Origin: Litomosoides sigmodontis
Taxonomy: Eukaryota; Nematoda; Chromadorea; Rhabditida; Onchocercidae
DNA length: 64,000 nucleotides
NCBI GenBank assembly: GCA_963070105.1
Contig: OY718805.1
Span: 7,474,501 to 7,538,500, forward strand
Reading direction: 5' to 3'
Shown here in pieces: positions 1 through 12,728 of this stretch. The translations under genes were made by a program, and so were the position numbers. The notes beneath the pieces are model-generated. The model saw only the letters and a list, made by a program, of their open reading frames with translations. It made no database searches and was not told the DNA's origin. Position 1 is the first letter of the stretch. The number at the start of each line of letters is the position of its first letter.

Positions 1-48
1 ATAGTTTTATCGGAAGTCATTAAATTTGACAACTGCTCCTGCAACAAA

Positions 49-672
49 TCACCGAGTCCTCTCTCGTAATCCTTTTCCTTCTCTCTCAAGTCTTTTTAGG
101 AAGAATATGTTAGTTTGGGCTAATTTGACTAAGCCAATTGCTACAGTAGACTTTTCAGGCTGCAAATTTTATTTGAAATTGAATGCTTTATTCTACCGTT
201 ACGCTAATCGACACCCCAAAAAAAGTGTACATTTAACTTACAGTGATTGTTTCCAAATCCTTAAGCGTATTTTCTTTCACATTTCGCTCATCCGTGTCTT
301 TCATCTCTTCCGCTTTGCGCTTGTAATCATCCAACTGTTTCCGCAAATTAGTGCAATGTTGTAGAAATTGATTTTCATCAAACGAACTAGCATTCTTCAG
401 CGATTGCTTCTGCTGCCTCAACTTCTCCGCCTCAATTTCGAAATTCAATTTTGAAATTTTCGACATCAATGCAAGTATTTTCTGGTGAAGAAAGAGAAGA
501 GCACTGAGACAACCGGTAAAAATATCAGCAAGAATTCCGAAGCGAAAGAAATTGCGAGAGATTTCTGCCCCAACCGTATCAGTGATACTTTTATGCAAAC
601 CTGTTTACGAAACTGTTGCAATCGTCTCTGGTCATTATTGAAGGCGAGGAAATGAGTAAAAATTGATGTCAT
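49..672 (-). CDS. Small coiled-coil protein, unrecognised family (three exons)
   Basis: Three exons join in phase: 601-672, 242-481 and 49-159, giving 140 residues from the ATG at 670-672. Donors are CAG|GTTTGC and ACT|GTAAGT, and acceptors are CACCAG and TTTGCAG. The middle exon is rich in K, E, Q and L with heptad-like spacing (for example KLNFEIEAEKLRQQKQSLKN), so it probably forms a coiled coil. There is no signal peptide or membrane segment. I do not recognise the family. The true start is uncertain: the frame is open upstream of the ATG for about 19 more codons, so a further 5' exon is possible. The reading frame also stops just inside the exon-2 donor, so a two-exon form is conceivable. 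The gene may also continue beyond the window edge if the last exon has another donor. Confidence 0.5.
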
Positions 673-1517
673 ATTATCGAACTGTCCTTCGGCTACTTCC
701 TGTTCCGTGAGGTTGTCGGATGTCAGCAACGGTTACCTTGACAACCTCTACAAGCTCCTTACTTACTGAATCAATTCAATTTCAGCTAAACAAATATCTC
801 ATATTCATCATTTATCACTATCTTTATCATTATTACTACTACTAATTATTATTATTGCAGTAATAATTATTATTGTTATTGCTATTAGTAGTAGTAGTAG
901 TTATTTTTAATACTTTTATTATATTATTATTATTAGTTTTTGTTATTATTATTATTATTACCAAATTATTAAAGCTTTTTGCGTTGCTTCCTAAATTTTC
1001 AAGAACGTTATTTTAGAGTAAAGTTTAGATCAAATTAGATGCATTATTGATTAGTTGATTTTATGAATTGAAGCGCCTAGTCAAGCACATTTGACATTTA
1101 TTTTTATTTTTTACTTTACAACTGACTTATTGCATCATTCCATTCACAGCAATTGCAAGAAATCGTTGGCTTATTTTAATACCAAAAGCGCTTACTCTAA
1201 CAATAGCCGCTAGTCCTAAGAGCTTCTCAGTAAGTTCAGATGGAAATTTAATTGACACTTCCAAATAAATTTGTTCGTAATATTACAATTACGGAGCGAC
1301 TAATGCGCTAATTGTGAACATTCGATGAATAAACATGTGGCGGTATGTGCCACATATCATAAACAGAGTGAATGTAACGTTAAATATCGCTGACAAATGC
1401 GAACTCTTTTAATTATCCATTAATATACGTCTAAATTTGTGTTTAATTAAATTTTGAATTAATTAATTAAGCGTCTCATTTAAAGACACAATAAATAGAC
1501 TTCATCGGATTTGGATG

Positions 1518-1551
<34 letters not shown>

Positions 1552-1692
1552 CATGTGTGTGTTACTTTTGAGCTTCAAAATTGAATTTCTTGCAATTTAG
1601 CAAGCTATCACTAGTCTATTGATGAAATTATTTTAAATTTTCAAATATCACTCCACTCTCTTCTTTTATTTTCCCTTCCGTTGCATTCCACA
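673..1692. other. Intergenic, simple repeats only
   Basis: No coding exon was found. The stretch holds imperfect ATT/AGT triplet runs around 835-960 and a GT microsatellite at 1521-1562. AATAAA on the minus strand at 1665-1670 is a plausible polyadenylation signal for the aquaporin gene, whose stop codon is about 23 bases away. Confidence 0.6.
1521..1562. repeat. (GT)n microsatellite
   Basis: Fourteen uninterrupted GT units at 1521-1548 are followed by AT, GC and AT interruptions and a further short GT run. Confidence 0.95.
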
Positions 1693-4271
1693 TCACTGTT
1701 TCCCCCGCACTTCCTCCTTTGCTTTCTCTTCATCGGGTATATGACTTCCAACTAGCACTATATAAAACCAACCACCAATTAATGCACCAATTGTCGGACC
1801 TATTATCGGTACTAGAAACCAACAAGTCCACGGGTGTCTAAAATAACACGTCAATTGAGTAAACGTGTGAAACAATTTGAAATTATAGCAGGATTGTATT
1901 TGCAAATTTCAAAACTGTGCATTAATCACTCACGTAAAAACTTCTTTTCCATAAATGAAATAGCTGAATATCCGTGGTGCCAAATCTCTCGCCGGATTCA
2001 ATGGATAACCGCAATTCAGTCCAAATCCGCATCCAATCACAAGTAACGATATGCCGAACAGGAGCGGATGAGCCACGGAAGGAATTTTATTCCGCTGATC
2101 GATAATTACCAATACACAAAATGCAAGTAGTCCTGTTCCAGCTATCTGAATTTATTGAAGTTTCATTTATGAAACAATTAAATAAAAATTGGTGGAAAAC
2201 GGTGAGGAAAAATGCTTTCCTTTTTTCATCAAAAAAATCACGAGAAAAAAGAGTGATTGTTACTGCTTGCTTTTGTGATCACGTAAAGTTCCGTGAAGTA
2301 CAGCACACCTGATCTAGGTATGCAGATAAAGGAGATACGAATGGTTGCGGATACGTTGCAAAGATGCCAGCCGTTCCGTTTGAACCGGTTACCGCTCTGA
2401 ATCCACCGTCGTAATCATTTATTGCGTCTACAATTGTCATTGTTGCAGCTAACAACGACGGCGCTAGCTAACACTTAATGGACCAGGTCATCTTGCTTAC
2501 CAAATTAATCTAATTTTGAGTTCAATAGAATGACGAACATACCGCGGTAAATGACGTAGGTTGCTGCGGCACCAAGAAATGCGCCAACATGTTGAGAGGC
2601 GATGTATACCAGTAAGGATACAACATCCAGTTCACCCATCGTGAAGAACAGTACTGATATTGCCGGATTCAAATGTCCACCTAATTATTGCTTTTATTGC
2701 TTTTCTAGCCGTAACATATTCAAAATTCTTTTTCTTCACTCTTCCTGCTCATGCTTGTTGTCTGATAATTGAAATACTTGAACAAATTACTTAATTATTT
2801 TGTCTGTCTTCTTTTCAATGTATTCCTATCACTTCGGGGGATGTTATTTAACATGATGTTTCATGCATTCAAATTCAATTGCTTATTACGATCACGTTTC
2901 TCAAGTGAAATTTCCCTGAGTGTTAACTCTGCAACAAATACTTACCCGAAATATGCGACACTGATGTAACAGATATGGTAATGGCGAAACCCCATCCGAC
3001 GTTTATTTGCACCCACGTGTTTATTGCGCCATTGGGCAGGTGCAGCTGCGCAATGATACTTGTCCCGATAAACTAAAATTTCTTAGCACTGCAGTAGTAT
3101 TTGGTGAAATTTGTTGTATTTTAATTAATTTCAATACATTTAACTATTTAACTGTAACGAAAAATCACTCTTCCTTTCCCTCCCTTCCTGTCATTCTCCC
3201 TTTCACACTCATTGATTTCAAGCAGTCTTCACAAGGCTTCTGAGAGAGTGAGAGTGTTGAAGATGAGACGATTTAATCAAATTAGGAAGCTTAGCTATTG
3301 CAAAATTACCTTAGCACGAAAACGTTGATGACAGACTGCTTGTTCCACGTGCTAATTAAACTGATTTAAAATTAAAAAAAGAATTATCCCTCTGAAATGT
3401 GCTCGTTCCTCCTACTTTCACCCAACGACAACAAGTCACTTCTTCCTGACTGAATTGTAGTAGTAAGCGATGAGAGAGTTATTAGCCTATTTATTATAAA
3501 TAGCCAAACGGATGAATGAAGTGGAAATTCTCATGGATTTCATTTGCGCAACAAAATGATAATTTCATCCGTTTGTTGGATTGTTACTTTCCGATAAATA
3601 CCTTGCAGCATCCGTCAGATACATCAAAGATTTTAGACAAAAGAAGAAGAGGAAGAAGAAATAGTCTTACAATCTTTCATTATAGATTAGAAGCAAGTGG
3701 TTTAAAACTTCGCTAATTTTATCAATCAATTAAACTTCTACAACCAATCTTTAATAGGTAATTATTTCTTGCCGGAAAAATATCATCACATTTCTCAGAA
3801 GAATAGCTGCTAAGCTTGTTTGCGTCACTTAACTAATTGTTGTTCCGTTCCTTCAAGGCAAATTACAAATAATTTCAAAATTTGTTTAATTGTTGCAGTT
3901 ACGAACACTTTCACATTGCATTAACATAATATAATTCAAGCATTATCGGCTCATTTAATGAAGTATATTTTGCAATTCTACACATAACAGCTGTAAGAGG
4001 AAATGAATTTGCATGAAAATTTCCCGGAGAGGAATGAACAAAAGTTTTCATAATTTGCCAGCCAGTAAATCATCCAAAAACTTATGCAAATTTAGTAAAG
4101 AAGAATTCTAGAAGCAATGGTGACACTTACCAAGAGGATAAATGTACCAACAGTTTCCGCTAAGGCATTTCTCAATAATTCACTTTTGATCTGAATGGCA
4201 TTACGAACTAGTTCACGTGAATTTGGTAACTTAAACCATCCATCGTTTCTAACCGTATTTGAAGTACTCAT
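1693..4271 (-). CDS. Aquaglyceroporin (MIP family channel)
   Basis: Membrane channel for water and small neutral solutes such as glycerol. Six exons join in phase: 4131-4271, 2946-3072, 2543-2680, 2309-2448, 1934-2145 and 1693-1837, giving exactly 300 residues. The first half-helix motif is SGGHLNPA (NPA at residues 94-96). The second is GYPLNPARD (residues 228-236); the aspartate after NPAR is the known mark of the glycerol-conducting branch, as is the long loop between the two halves with AGIFATYPQP. About six hydrophobic segments alternate as expected. The N- and C-termini are hydrophilic and presumably cytosolic; the tail ends KAKEEVRGKQ. All splice sites are GT-AG, with good TTTTAG or TTCAG acceptors. 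The first intron is about 1.06 kb. Minus-strand AATAAA at 1665-1670 follows the stop. Subtype within the nematode aqp genes was not assigned. Confidence 0.93.
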
Positions 4272-7108
4272 TTACTTCTAGCTAATTCTTCTACTATCAC
4301 CTGAATTACGCGGCGTCGGTCACTTCCCAAAACAATACTTCGCCTGAAATATGCCGCTAAAAAGAAACAGAAGCACCGGCACGATCAATGGTCTAATTAA
4401 AAGCTATCATTAATTGTGCCACACGGAAGTTATTATTAATCATAGAATAAAAGGCCAGCGGTTGCCTACCTATTTATCACTTCACAACAAATATATTTAT
4501 TAATAACAAATCCTTAATAGCATCGCTCTAAATATAGCTCCTTAAGGTGCGCACCAATCCAACCTTCGCCGTAATTAATTCATTGAATGGAATTGCTATT
4601 TGCTACTTTCTATTAATCCTATTTTCCTTAAAATATTAATTACATCAACAAATATGATTCTGCCGTTTCGCTAGTTACTTTTGCTGATAAAACTGATATG
4701 ATAATGATAATTAGGTGTGTGATGGAAAAGAACTCGCCGATGGTGCGACAATTAAATGCTATCAGTGAAAGCAGCAAAATGCCTTATCAACACGTAGAGA
4801 GTTAAAATTTAAGTAAAGTAAGTTATGGTGTATTAGATGAGTTAATAATAGCTATCTATTAGTTATTCATTTAAAAAAAGTAAAGCTATCTATTATTATA
4901 CTAATTATGGGGATAATACTGATATATAAAATGCAAATTAAATTAATTACTAATAATAGTTTTACGAAATACAGTTGTTCAATTAAACAAACAACGCATA
5001 AAAGTTTGACGGTGCAATTAGGCTTAATTAACGATTGCTACTTGAGAGGATAGCTTGATAGCTTCTACTATTGTGCAACATTGAGTGAAAATCTTTACAA
5101 TGTCTTGCTTTCTAGCTCACGTAAGCGTAACTTTTTATGAGTTTCAAGTGTCCTATTTGACGTAAGTTTCACCGATGTGATTTCAGATATTATAAAAATA
5201 TTTTGAGCAGTTTCCTCGTATAAGTATTGCTCCTCTCCTAGTAGCATTCATATCATTTACTGCTTAACAAAATATTGAAGGATTATAAGTTATTTCTTTG
5301 TTAAATTCAATAATCGCCCCATAAATGAAAATTCACAGTTAATTAAGTTTCAAAATTTCCAACTTGTTCTAATTAACTTTCATTTTCCAAAGTGTTAAAT
5401 AGGATTACCGCCGATTTAAATAAATGAATAAATTGGTTTGTTTGATTTGAATGGTCAGATCAGCCTGAGATTTACCAAACGCACCTATGTACGTGAAAGG
5501 TGAAAATTTTGATTAGAAATAAAGCACAACCGCTCAATCCGAGGAAATTATGTCGCTTTGAAGAAACTACCGATAGTCACACTTTTTCTATTCACTCTAA
5601 AGCTGAATTAATTTATTGTGCAAAACGACACTTTGCCACTTCCTCACGTTGAGCGCAAAAACATGCACGTAATGTGACGTGGTAATGACGGTGGTCGTAA
5701 ATGAAATTGGATAAAGTAATATTTCATCCTTTTTGTTTTCAAAATGAAATAGAAATGAATCGAATTGATTTACATGAAATTTCATTTCGATTGTTTTACA
5801 CGAAATATCGCTTCCAAAGATCACTTATAAGCGCACTTTCGCAACACTTTTGCAACTGAACTTTTAAAAGCACAAAATTTTTAATCCAAATTTTAGAAAA
5901 TGAATTTGCAAATGGCACTTTAATACTTCAATGACAGTTGTGATGATAACATGTCTTCCTTAATATTATCGTCACTAATTAATTAATTTTTAAACTTTAA
6001 TTTCATCACTTTTCTTGCAATTATAATAATTAGTTAGTGAGCAAAATTGTACGAATGTCTAATTCTACGAGTGTCTAAGTTTAGTCAAAATGTTGGTTAA
6101 ATTTTGTTACATGACATTTTACTCCTCCTCCACTATTAGTTTTTTGCAAATTCAATTGAATTAAAAAAAAACTTAACAATCCTCAAATTTTCATTTTCAT
6201 TGAATTTATATGGAATACTAAAATCACTTCACTCATTTTTGAATTACGAAGACTGGTCGTTAGCCCAGTAACAAATATAATTTTGAATTATAATTTTTGT
6301 AGCAGAAATAACCGCACAACACATTCAAATCATAATGCTTTGGTTGAAATTTTTACTTTTTACTTTTTTCTTATCTTTTACTCCAAACATTGATCGATTG
6401 GAAAACAATTAATTGAGAAGAAACTTTCATCTTTATCATTGCCTGCGAGAAGGGAAGGGAGAGGGGAATTTTGTCGCATGTTTGGTGAAAGGGAAATGCA
6501 TTTGCACACTATGACTGTCTGTCAGTGATCATAATCTTTGTTCATGATGATTGATGGTTTGAAAAAGTTTTCTAAATTACATCATTTTGTTGTTGGAGGA
6601 GGTAAACAGTTGCAGTTAACAGTTGGCAGTACTTCACTGATATCTCTATATGATAAAAATATTTTCTATTAAATTTTTTAACATAAATTAAGCTTTTCAG
6701 ATCGTTTTTCTACAAAATTCTTTGTTTGCCTTGTTGTTTTAAAAGAAACAATTAATCAAAATGGAAAATTTTTTTTTGAAAAAAGCCATTGATGATGATG
6801 ATTAACAGTTCTTTTTTTAGGTATTTGTGATCAAAAGTTATTTGCAGAAGGCAAAATGTAATTGAATGATCATTTGGAAATGAAAGATTTCCCGGAATAG
6901 TTAGTTGTTGTTTTGGTATACCCAATTTTATCTGCGGAGAGAATCATTTTCTCTCAAAGTTTATCATATTAATTGATTTTTTCATTAATCATGGATTATG
7001 AATTCATTCATTTACTCAATCAGATAACTTTATCATTTCATCGACGACAGTGCTAATATTTGATAATGTTGTGCGGTTAAAGACAACCTGACAGCAATGC
7101 ATCATTCG

Positions 7109-7154
7109 ATGTCGAAAGTCATTTCAGTTGTTGAAATTGATTCAACAGGACAAG
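7109..7154 (+). pseudogene. Possible relic of a CoA-transferase exon
   Basis: In frame, this stretch encodes MSKVISVVEIDSTGQ. The acetyl-CoA hydrolase gene 3.9 kb downstream encodes MPKMTAINSAVEVDLTGQ in its exon 8. The two align with one short gap pair and share M, K, I, S, VE, D and TGQ. Both are followed at once by a splice donor (GTAAGG here, GTGTAT there). No neighbouring exons of the family were found around it, so an isolated duplicated exon or a chance match are both possible. Confidence 0.25.
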
Positions 7155-8190
7155 AAGGTAAGGCTATTGTTTACATAATCTGTATTGATAACATTGGTAC
7201 CAAGAATTTATACACACGTGCATTCAATAACAATTTTTATCAAGATGTTGAAAATGAATTTTCTGTGCATTTTCTGAAAGAAATTAAATTCACAAATATT
7301 AATTCCATTTCAACCATGCATCACAAGTGAAATTTAGACACTGCGGATATTCCAAACTTACGCAGGCTTTACGTAGCGAAGACAGAGATATTCACATGAA
7401 AAAATGCTGAGTTTGAAAGAAGACTAAAATAAAAAATTATAAAATTGCAATAAAACTAAAAAACTGAAAGTGGAATATCGTCATAGCATTTGAGATGGAT
7501 GAAACTGTAAGATGAAAACTTCGTAATAAGTACACATATGTATGAATAAATAAATAAATAATATTTACTATCAATTTGATAAAAAGAATTGCAACCGTAC
7601 ATATGAAACGCCTGGGAACGCATTATCGTATTAGTTAGCCTCACACTTTCAAAGTTTAATGTAACCCTTCTCAATGAAAATGCAAGTACACTGGCACTTC
7701 ATCATTGCTGTTGCACTAAGCATTGTAAGCCAATGATCGGGAAACGTGATGTATCGAAGGCATACATTCCTATTCGTATGACGCTCTGCTTCCATCACTT
7801 CTACGATCATCGCGAACCCACCCTATTGATTATATGTTTAGTTATTACAACCAGCACAAAAGACAAGCGGCAGAAGAGGTGTTGTGACCAGCGTCACATT
7901 TCACTGTCTCCTCAATTCAACTCTTTTTTTCACTCTTTCAATTGATGTGATGAGCTGCTCAAATGTGACTTTCATCCATTAATTCTGTGGTTGCATTACC
8001 GACCACTTACGCGTGTAACACATTCGATTCGTTGTAGCTGTAATATTGTTGACTTTACAACACATTACATAAAGTTCATATTCCTTGCATTTCATCTCAA
8101 CTTTTCACTACAGCTCCTTAATCATCAAACAAAATATATCCTCTCTTTTCTCTTTTCAAACGTATGAAACGTCGTATTACACGTGCGTTC

Positions 8191-8197
8191 GTGTGTA

Positions 8198-8260
<63 letters not shown>

Positions 8261-8280
8261 GTGTGTATGTGTGTGCGTGC
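8191..8280. repeat. (GT)n microsatellite
   Basis: About 90 bases of GT repeat with AT, AC and GC interruptions at both ends. Confidence 0.95.
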
Positions 8281-8790
8281 GTCAAAATTTCTTCAATGGT
8301 GAAGAAATGTATGACGTAGGGAAGTAGACATTGATTATTGAAGTAAACATTGATGATTATTCAACTCCTCCATTTTCCATTAATTAACCTTACAAAATTT
8401 ATCCTTTTTGCTGATCTCTTCGCAATTCTTTCCTATGACTTTTAGTCCTTTGTTTAATTATTCATACAAATTTGATAAGTCATCTTTTTTTTTTACCCCC
8501 CACAAAATTTGTTCAGATTGTTTCAATTTACACATCCACTCAGTCATATGCATTTCAGTTCTTCATTCTTCATGTTTTTTAATTTTAAAGAATTTGTGCG
8601 AATTAATTGGTCAAATAGGAATTGCAAGGAAACTTAATGCGCATAACCACTCTGATCGATGATACTGCGCAGCGTAATAATCGTTCTTTGAAAAAAATGC
8701 TTTATAAATGCACATCTCGTCCCGAAATTTATTTTAAGAGTTGAATAGCGTAATCGTGTGGTCGGTGTTTGCTAAGAAATTTCACTTAAT

Positions 8791-11700
8791 ATGACCTACT
8801 TGAATCGGTTTACTGCGGCAGCATGTCGGCGAATGTTTTCAACTTCCGTTGCGTTATCTCGATCGATGCGTGGCAATTTACAAGGACGAGAAGTGACTTA
8901 TCCAATTGCAGGAAAGAAGCCAAAAATTGTGAAAGAATGCAAGGAGGCTGTTTCCATTATTAAGAGCGGTGAATTTGACATTTTTATTTTTCTAATTTTC
9001 AATTTTTTTTCTAACCTATGCGGAACGTGCGCACAGTTTCAAGATTTTCTCATCCTGAACTACTATTAAAATAGATGACATGTCTTAGAATGTATAAAAG
9101 GTAAACGAAGTGTTAACTGAGTTCTTTTTTAAGTGTTCAAATGACTTCGTGATGAACACATTGTTCTTAAGGTACTACTCTCTTTGATAATATGAAATAT
9201 ATTTTAGGATCTAATTTATTTGTGCATGGTATCGCAGCAACACCAACACCATTACTAGAAGGACTATGTGAGCATGTCAAAGCAAATGATTTTAGGAAAA
9301 TAACCCTGCATCATATGCATTTAGAAGGGCATATTCCGTGGTTAGCTCCAGATGTCAAAGGTTAACATTTTCTCTTACCCTTTTTTTTCTTACTTTGATT
9401 GGAACATTTTTTTGTTAACTATTCCAATATCGCTGTTAGGATTGTTCTCGTAACCAATGGCATTATAATTAATTTATCCTTAGCAATTTCAGATTTTAGA
9501 ATTTGTATTTTAGATCGTATCCGTTCAAATTCCTTATTCACTGGGCACAATCTAAGAGGTGCTGTCAATGATGGTAAGTTTTATTTAATCACTCACCTTT
9601 TGATTGGTCTAGTAGTAATAATTATGCGTTACACCTATTAATCCGAAAAAATAATTAGTTTTATTTCAGGAACAGCCGATTTCAATTCAATTTTTCTTCA
9701 AGAAATTCCATTGCTATTTCGGTCAGGAATGATTCATCTAAATGCCGCATTAATTACGGTTAGTTTAACGGCAAAATATTGCGACAAAGCATTTGTGTTT
9801 ATCACTGATATTTGTGTCTATGCAATTCGCTGATGCAAGAAATGCTCCCGTAACTAAATTATCATATAATCAGGATTTAATGCATAATTGAATTCGATTT
9901 TGGATTGACAATTTTTTCAGGTTTCACCACCTGATTCTAGAGGTTTTTGCACTCTAGGAACCAGTGTCGACACTACACGTGCTGCGGTGACTTTAGCGGA
10001 TTGCGTCATAGGTTCGTTTTATATTTAATAATCGTTTTTATTTCGTTTACGACATATTTTATCTTTTCTTAAATTTTTAAAATTTTTTCTTCACTATTAT
10101 TCCTAGCAAATTTTAAGAAGTAAAAGTACCGACGAAATGCTTTGTTTCTTTTTTTTTAGCAATTTGCAATAAAAATATGCCACGCACATTCGGCGATACA
10201 GTGATCCATGAAAGCCACATTGATTTTATGGTTGAAATTGACTTTCCGTTGCATGAACGTAAATTTAGTGCAGAGCTATCAGAAGTGGAAAAAAAAATTG
10301 GTGAAATAATTTCAAGTGAATTGGTTGCTAATGGCGCTACACTTCAAATGGGTCTGTTGCTTTTCCTGAATTCATTGATAAATTTTGTACAATTGATAGC
10401 AATAAATTGAAGGAATTTTACTATTGCAATATTTACTCTATCATATTTAAAATTACTTTTATTACATAATCCTCATATGCTTATTTTAAAAAGAATTTAG
10501 TAAATTTTACATACGAAACTTTAGCACATTTTTGTCAGTATTGGACGAAGTTGTACCGATATCCTAATGTAATCAAATGTGTCTAACATATTTTTGGTAA
10601 TGCAAAACTGAGAGTTATATATGATAATATCGTTTTATGGTGTACGAAAAAAAAAGATAAAATTATTAGTGATAAATGAATTTGAAAGGAATTGCTTCAG
10701 GAATTGGTGCTGTACCGGATGCTGTCTTAGATGCATTAGGTAATCATAAGGATCTTGGAATACATACGGAAATGTTCTCAGATGGTGTTTTGAAGCTTGT
10801 TGAATGTAATGCTATAACAAATGCTAAAAAAACTCTTTATCCAGGGAAAGTTAGTTTCCGTTGCATTTTTTTTGAAACAAAAAGGCATATGCTTTTTGCT
10901 TTTGTAGCACTCATTCTTTTCAGCTCTGATCGATCGTTCGTTGTTTTATTTTTCACTAATTCTCATAAATATAGATATGTGCAAGTGAGTAATTGCAGAT
11001 GGTTGTTTCGTTCGTTTATGGTTCGAAAAAACTCTATTCCTTCTTACACGATAATCCATTCATATTTTTTGGTGATGTTGCTTGGGTAAATGATCCATCG
11101 ATTGTAAAAACTATGCCAAAAATGACTGCAATAAATTCAGCAGTAGAAGTTGATCTTACTGGCCAAGGTGTATCCTTCTTCTAATTCCTTTGTTTGATTT
11201 CAACTTTTTTTTAATTTAAAGTTTAAAATATCTAGAGGCATTGACGGTTCGGTCCGCTTGTGTGTTTGTACGTTCACGTCGAAATGAATGCAATTTCAAA
11301 GAAATCAGTTGATCAAATTGCAATTATTTAGCTTTTTTTTTTCGCGAACTATCGTAAGTAAATCATGTAATCAGCTTAATTTGCAGTTTCTTCTGACTCT
11401 GTTGGACATCGACTACTTTCGGGTTTTGGTGGACAAGTAGACTTCATTCGGGGCTCTGCACTCGGTGTCGATGGTCTTGGAAAGCCGATCATTGCTCTTC
11501 CTTCGTCAACCAAAAAAGGCGAATCGAAAATTGTTCCTTATCTGAATACGGTAATAAAAAAGTCATCCTTTCTTTTTTAATACATATAATTAAAACAAAT
11601 CCTATAAGTAATTTTTTTCCAATTACAGGGAGCAGGAGTGGTAACATCACGGGCGCACGTTCATTACGTGGTCACTGAATACGGCATAGCTCAATTATGG

Positions 11701-11817
11701 GGCAAAAATATGCGGCAACGGGCATATGAACTGATAAAAATTTCACATCCGAACCATCGAGAAAATTTGGAAAAGGCGGCGTTCGAAAGAATGAAAGTGA
11801 TGCCATCGCCGGATTGA
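8791..11817 (+). CDS. Acetyl-CoA hydrolase / class I CoA-transferase, mitochondrial
   Basis: Ten exons join in phase to 477 residues: 8791-8968, 9208-9360, 9514-9573, 9670-9758, 9921-10011, 10160-10351, 10701-10849, 10999-11167, 11387-11550, 11629-11817. The family moves CoA between acetate and other acids such as succinate, or hydrolyses acetyl-CoA (yeast ACH1, bacterial 4-hydroxybutyrate CoA-transferase). The N-terminus has basic and hydroxylated residues without acids (NRFTAAACRRMFSTSVALSR), typical of a mitochondrial presequence. Conserved blocks include HLEGHIPW, DTVIHESHIDFMVE, LQMGIGAVPDAVL, LGIHTEMFSDGV, INSAVEVDLTGQ and SGFGGQVDFIRG. Glu278 in HTEM is the residue I expect to form the glutamyl-CoA intermediate, by family analogy. 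Length matches the family. All introns are GT-AG. In parasitic helminths such enzymes serve acetate production; that role here is inference. Confidence 0.93.
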
Positions 11818-12728
11818 TTAGCTTTTCTTCATAGAAAGTTGTACATCTCATGCGAAATACTCTTCTCTGTAGAAATCACAATAGATTTCATAAAAAGAAT
11901 TGTGTACGTGAATATTGCGACGTATTGTGTTACTAGTGCCTTACTCATCCTATCATTTTTATGATAACAATCAGCTATCGCTCTATTGTTTATCAATCCG
12001 ATCGTCCTATTTCCCGAAGCTTCTCTCTCATTTGGTCATTTCCTTAATGGCTATCATTCGTTTCCCCCTTCATTAGTGATCAGTAATTGCGCTATTGAGC
12101 GAACCACCTGCTCACACTATCCATATGCAAGAGCTTATTTCATTTAAATGAAATGAGCATAGCATGACCTAATCTTCACGTATAAAATCCATGCATTCCG
12201 CACAACAATGTTAGCATCCATGACCTATTAAAGAGTTTATCATCAATGTTTTTTGCATTGTTAAGCTACCATTAAATATTACAATTATTAATAAGTTCGT
12301 ACCGTTTTTTTGGTATTAATTTATTCATTTATTTGGAACAAACAAGTTGTTAAAAGTAGTGTAAAAAGCGGTGATCACTTTTCATCCATCCGTCCATCAC
12401 AATGACAGGCAAAAATGTGACTTAAAATTTATGATAATTAATTATTTTGTAATCAATGCATCAAGTAAATTCGTTTCCGCGATCAATAATTGTTCTTATT
12501 GAAAGAGTAATCTTGTTGCGCTCTATCGAATTTTTGTCATAATTGAGGATAGTGGAGCCTTACGCATTGTTTAAAAAAACTGTAAACTATTGATGATCTG
12601 ATCTTTCGCGTACGGCTTTCATGCGTACCTTTTTTCAATGTTTGCGTAATTCTCTCTTAAATTTATTTATGTTTATTTTTTTCAAGATCTTTCAAAGTAA
12701 TAAAACTATTAAGCAAACTGCCAATTAA
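11818..12728. other. Intergenic, convergent 3' ends
   Basis: This lies between the 3' ends of the CoA-transferase gene and the Ig-domain gene. Minus-strand AATAAA at 12672-12677 is a plausible polyadenylation signal for the Ig gene. No other structure was seen. Confidence 0.6.

Larger units (their letters stand above)
4272..8790. other. Long intergenic region between divergent genes
   Basis: This separates the aquaporin 5' end (minus strand) from the CoA-transferase 5' end (plus strand) and so holds both upstream regions. It is AT-rich with no convincing gene. It contains a GT microsatellite at 8191-8280 and an exon-like fragment at 7109-7154 described under findings. No spliced reading frame with recognisable domains was seen. 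Confidence 0.6.
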
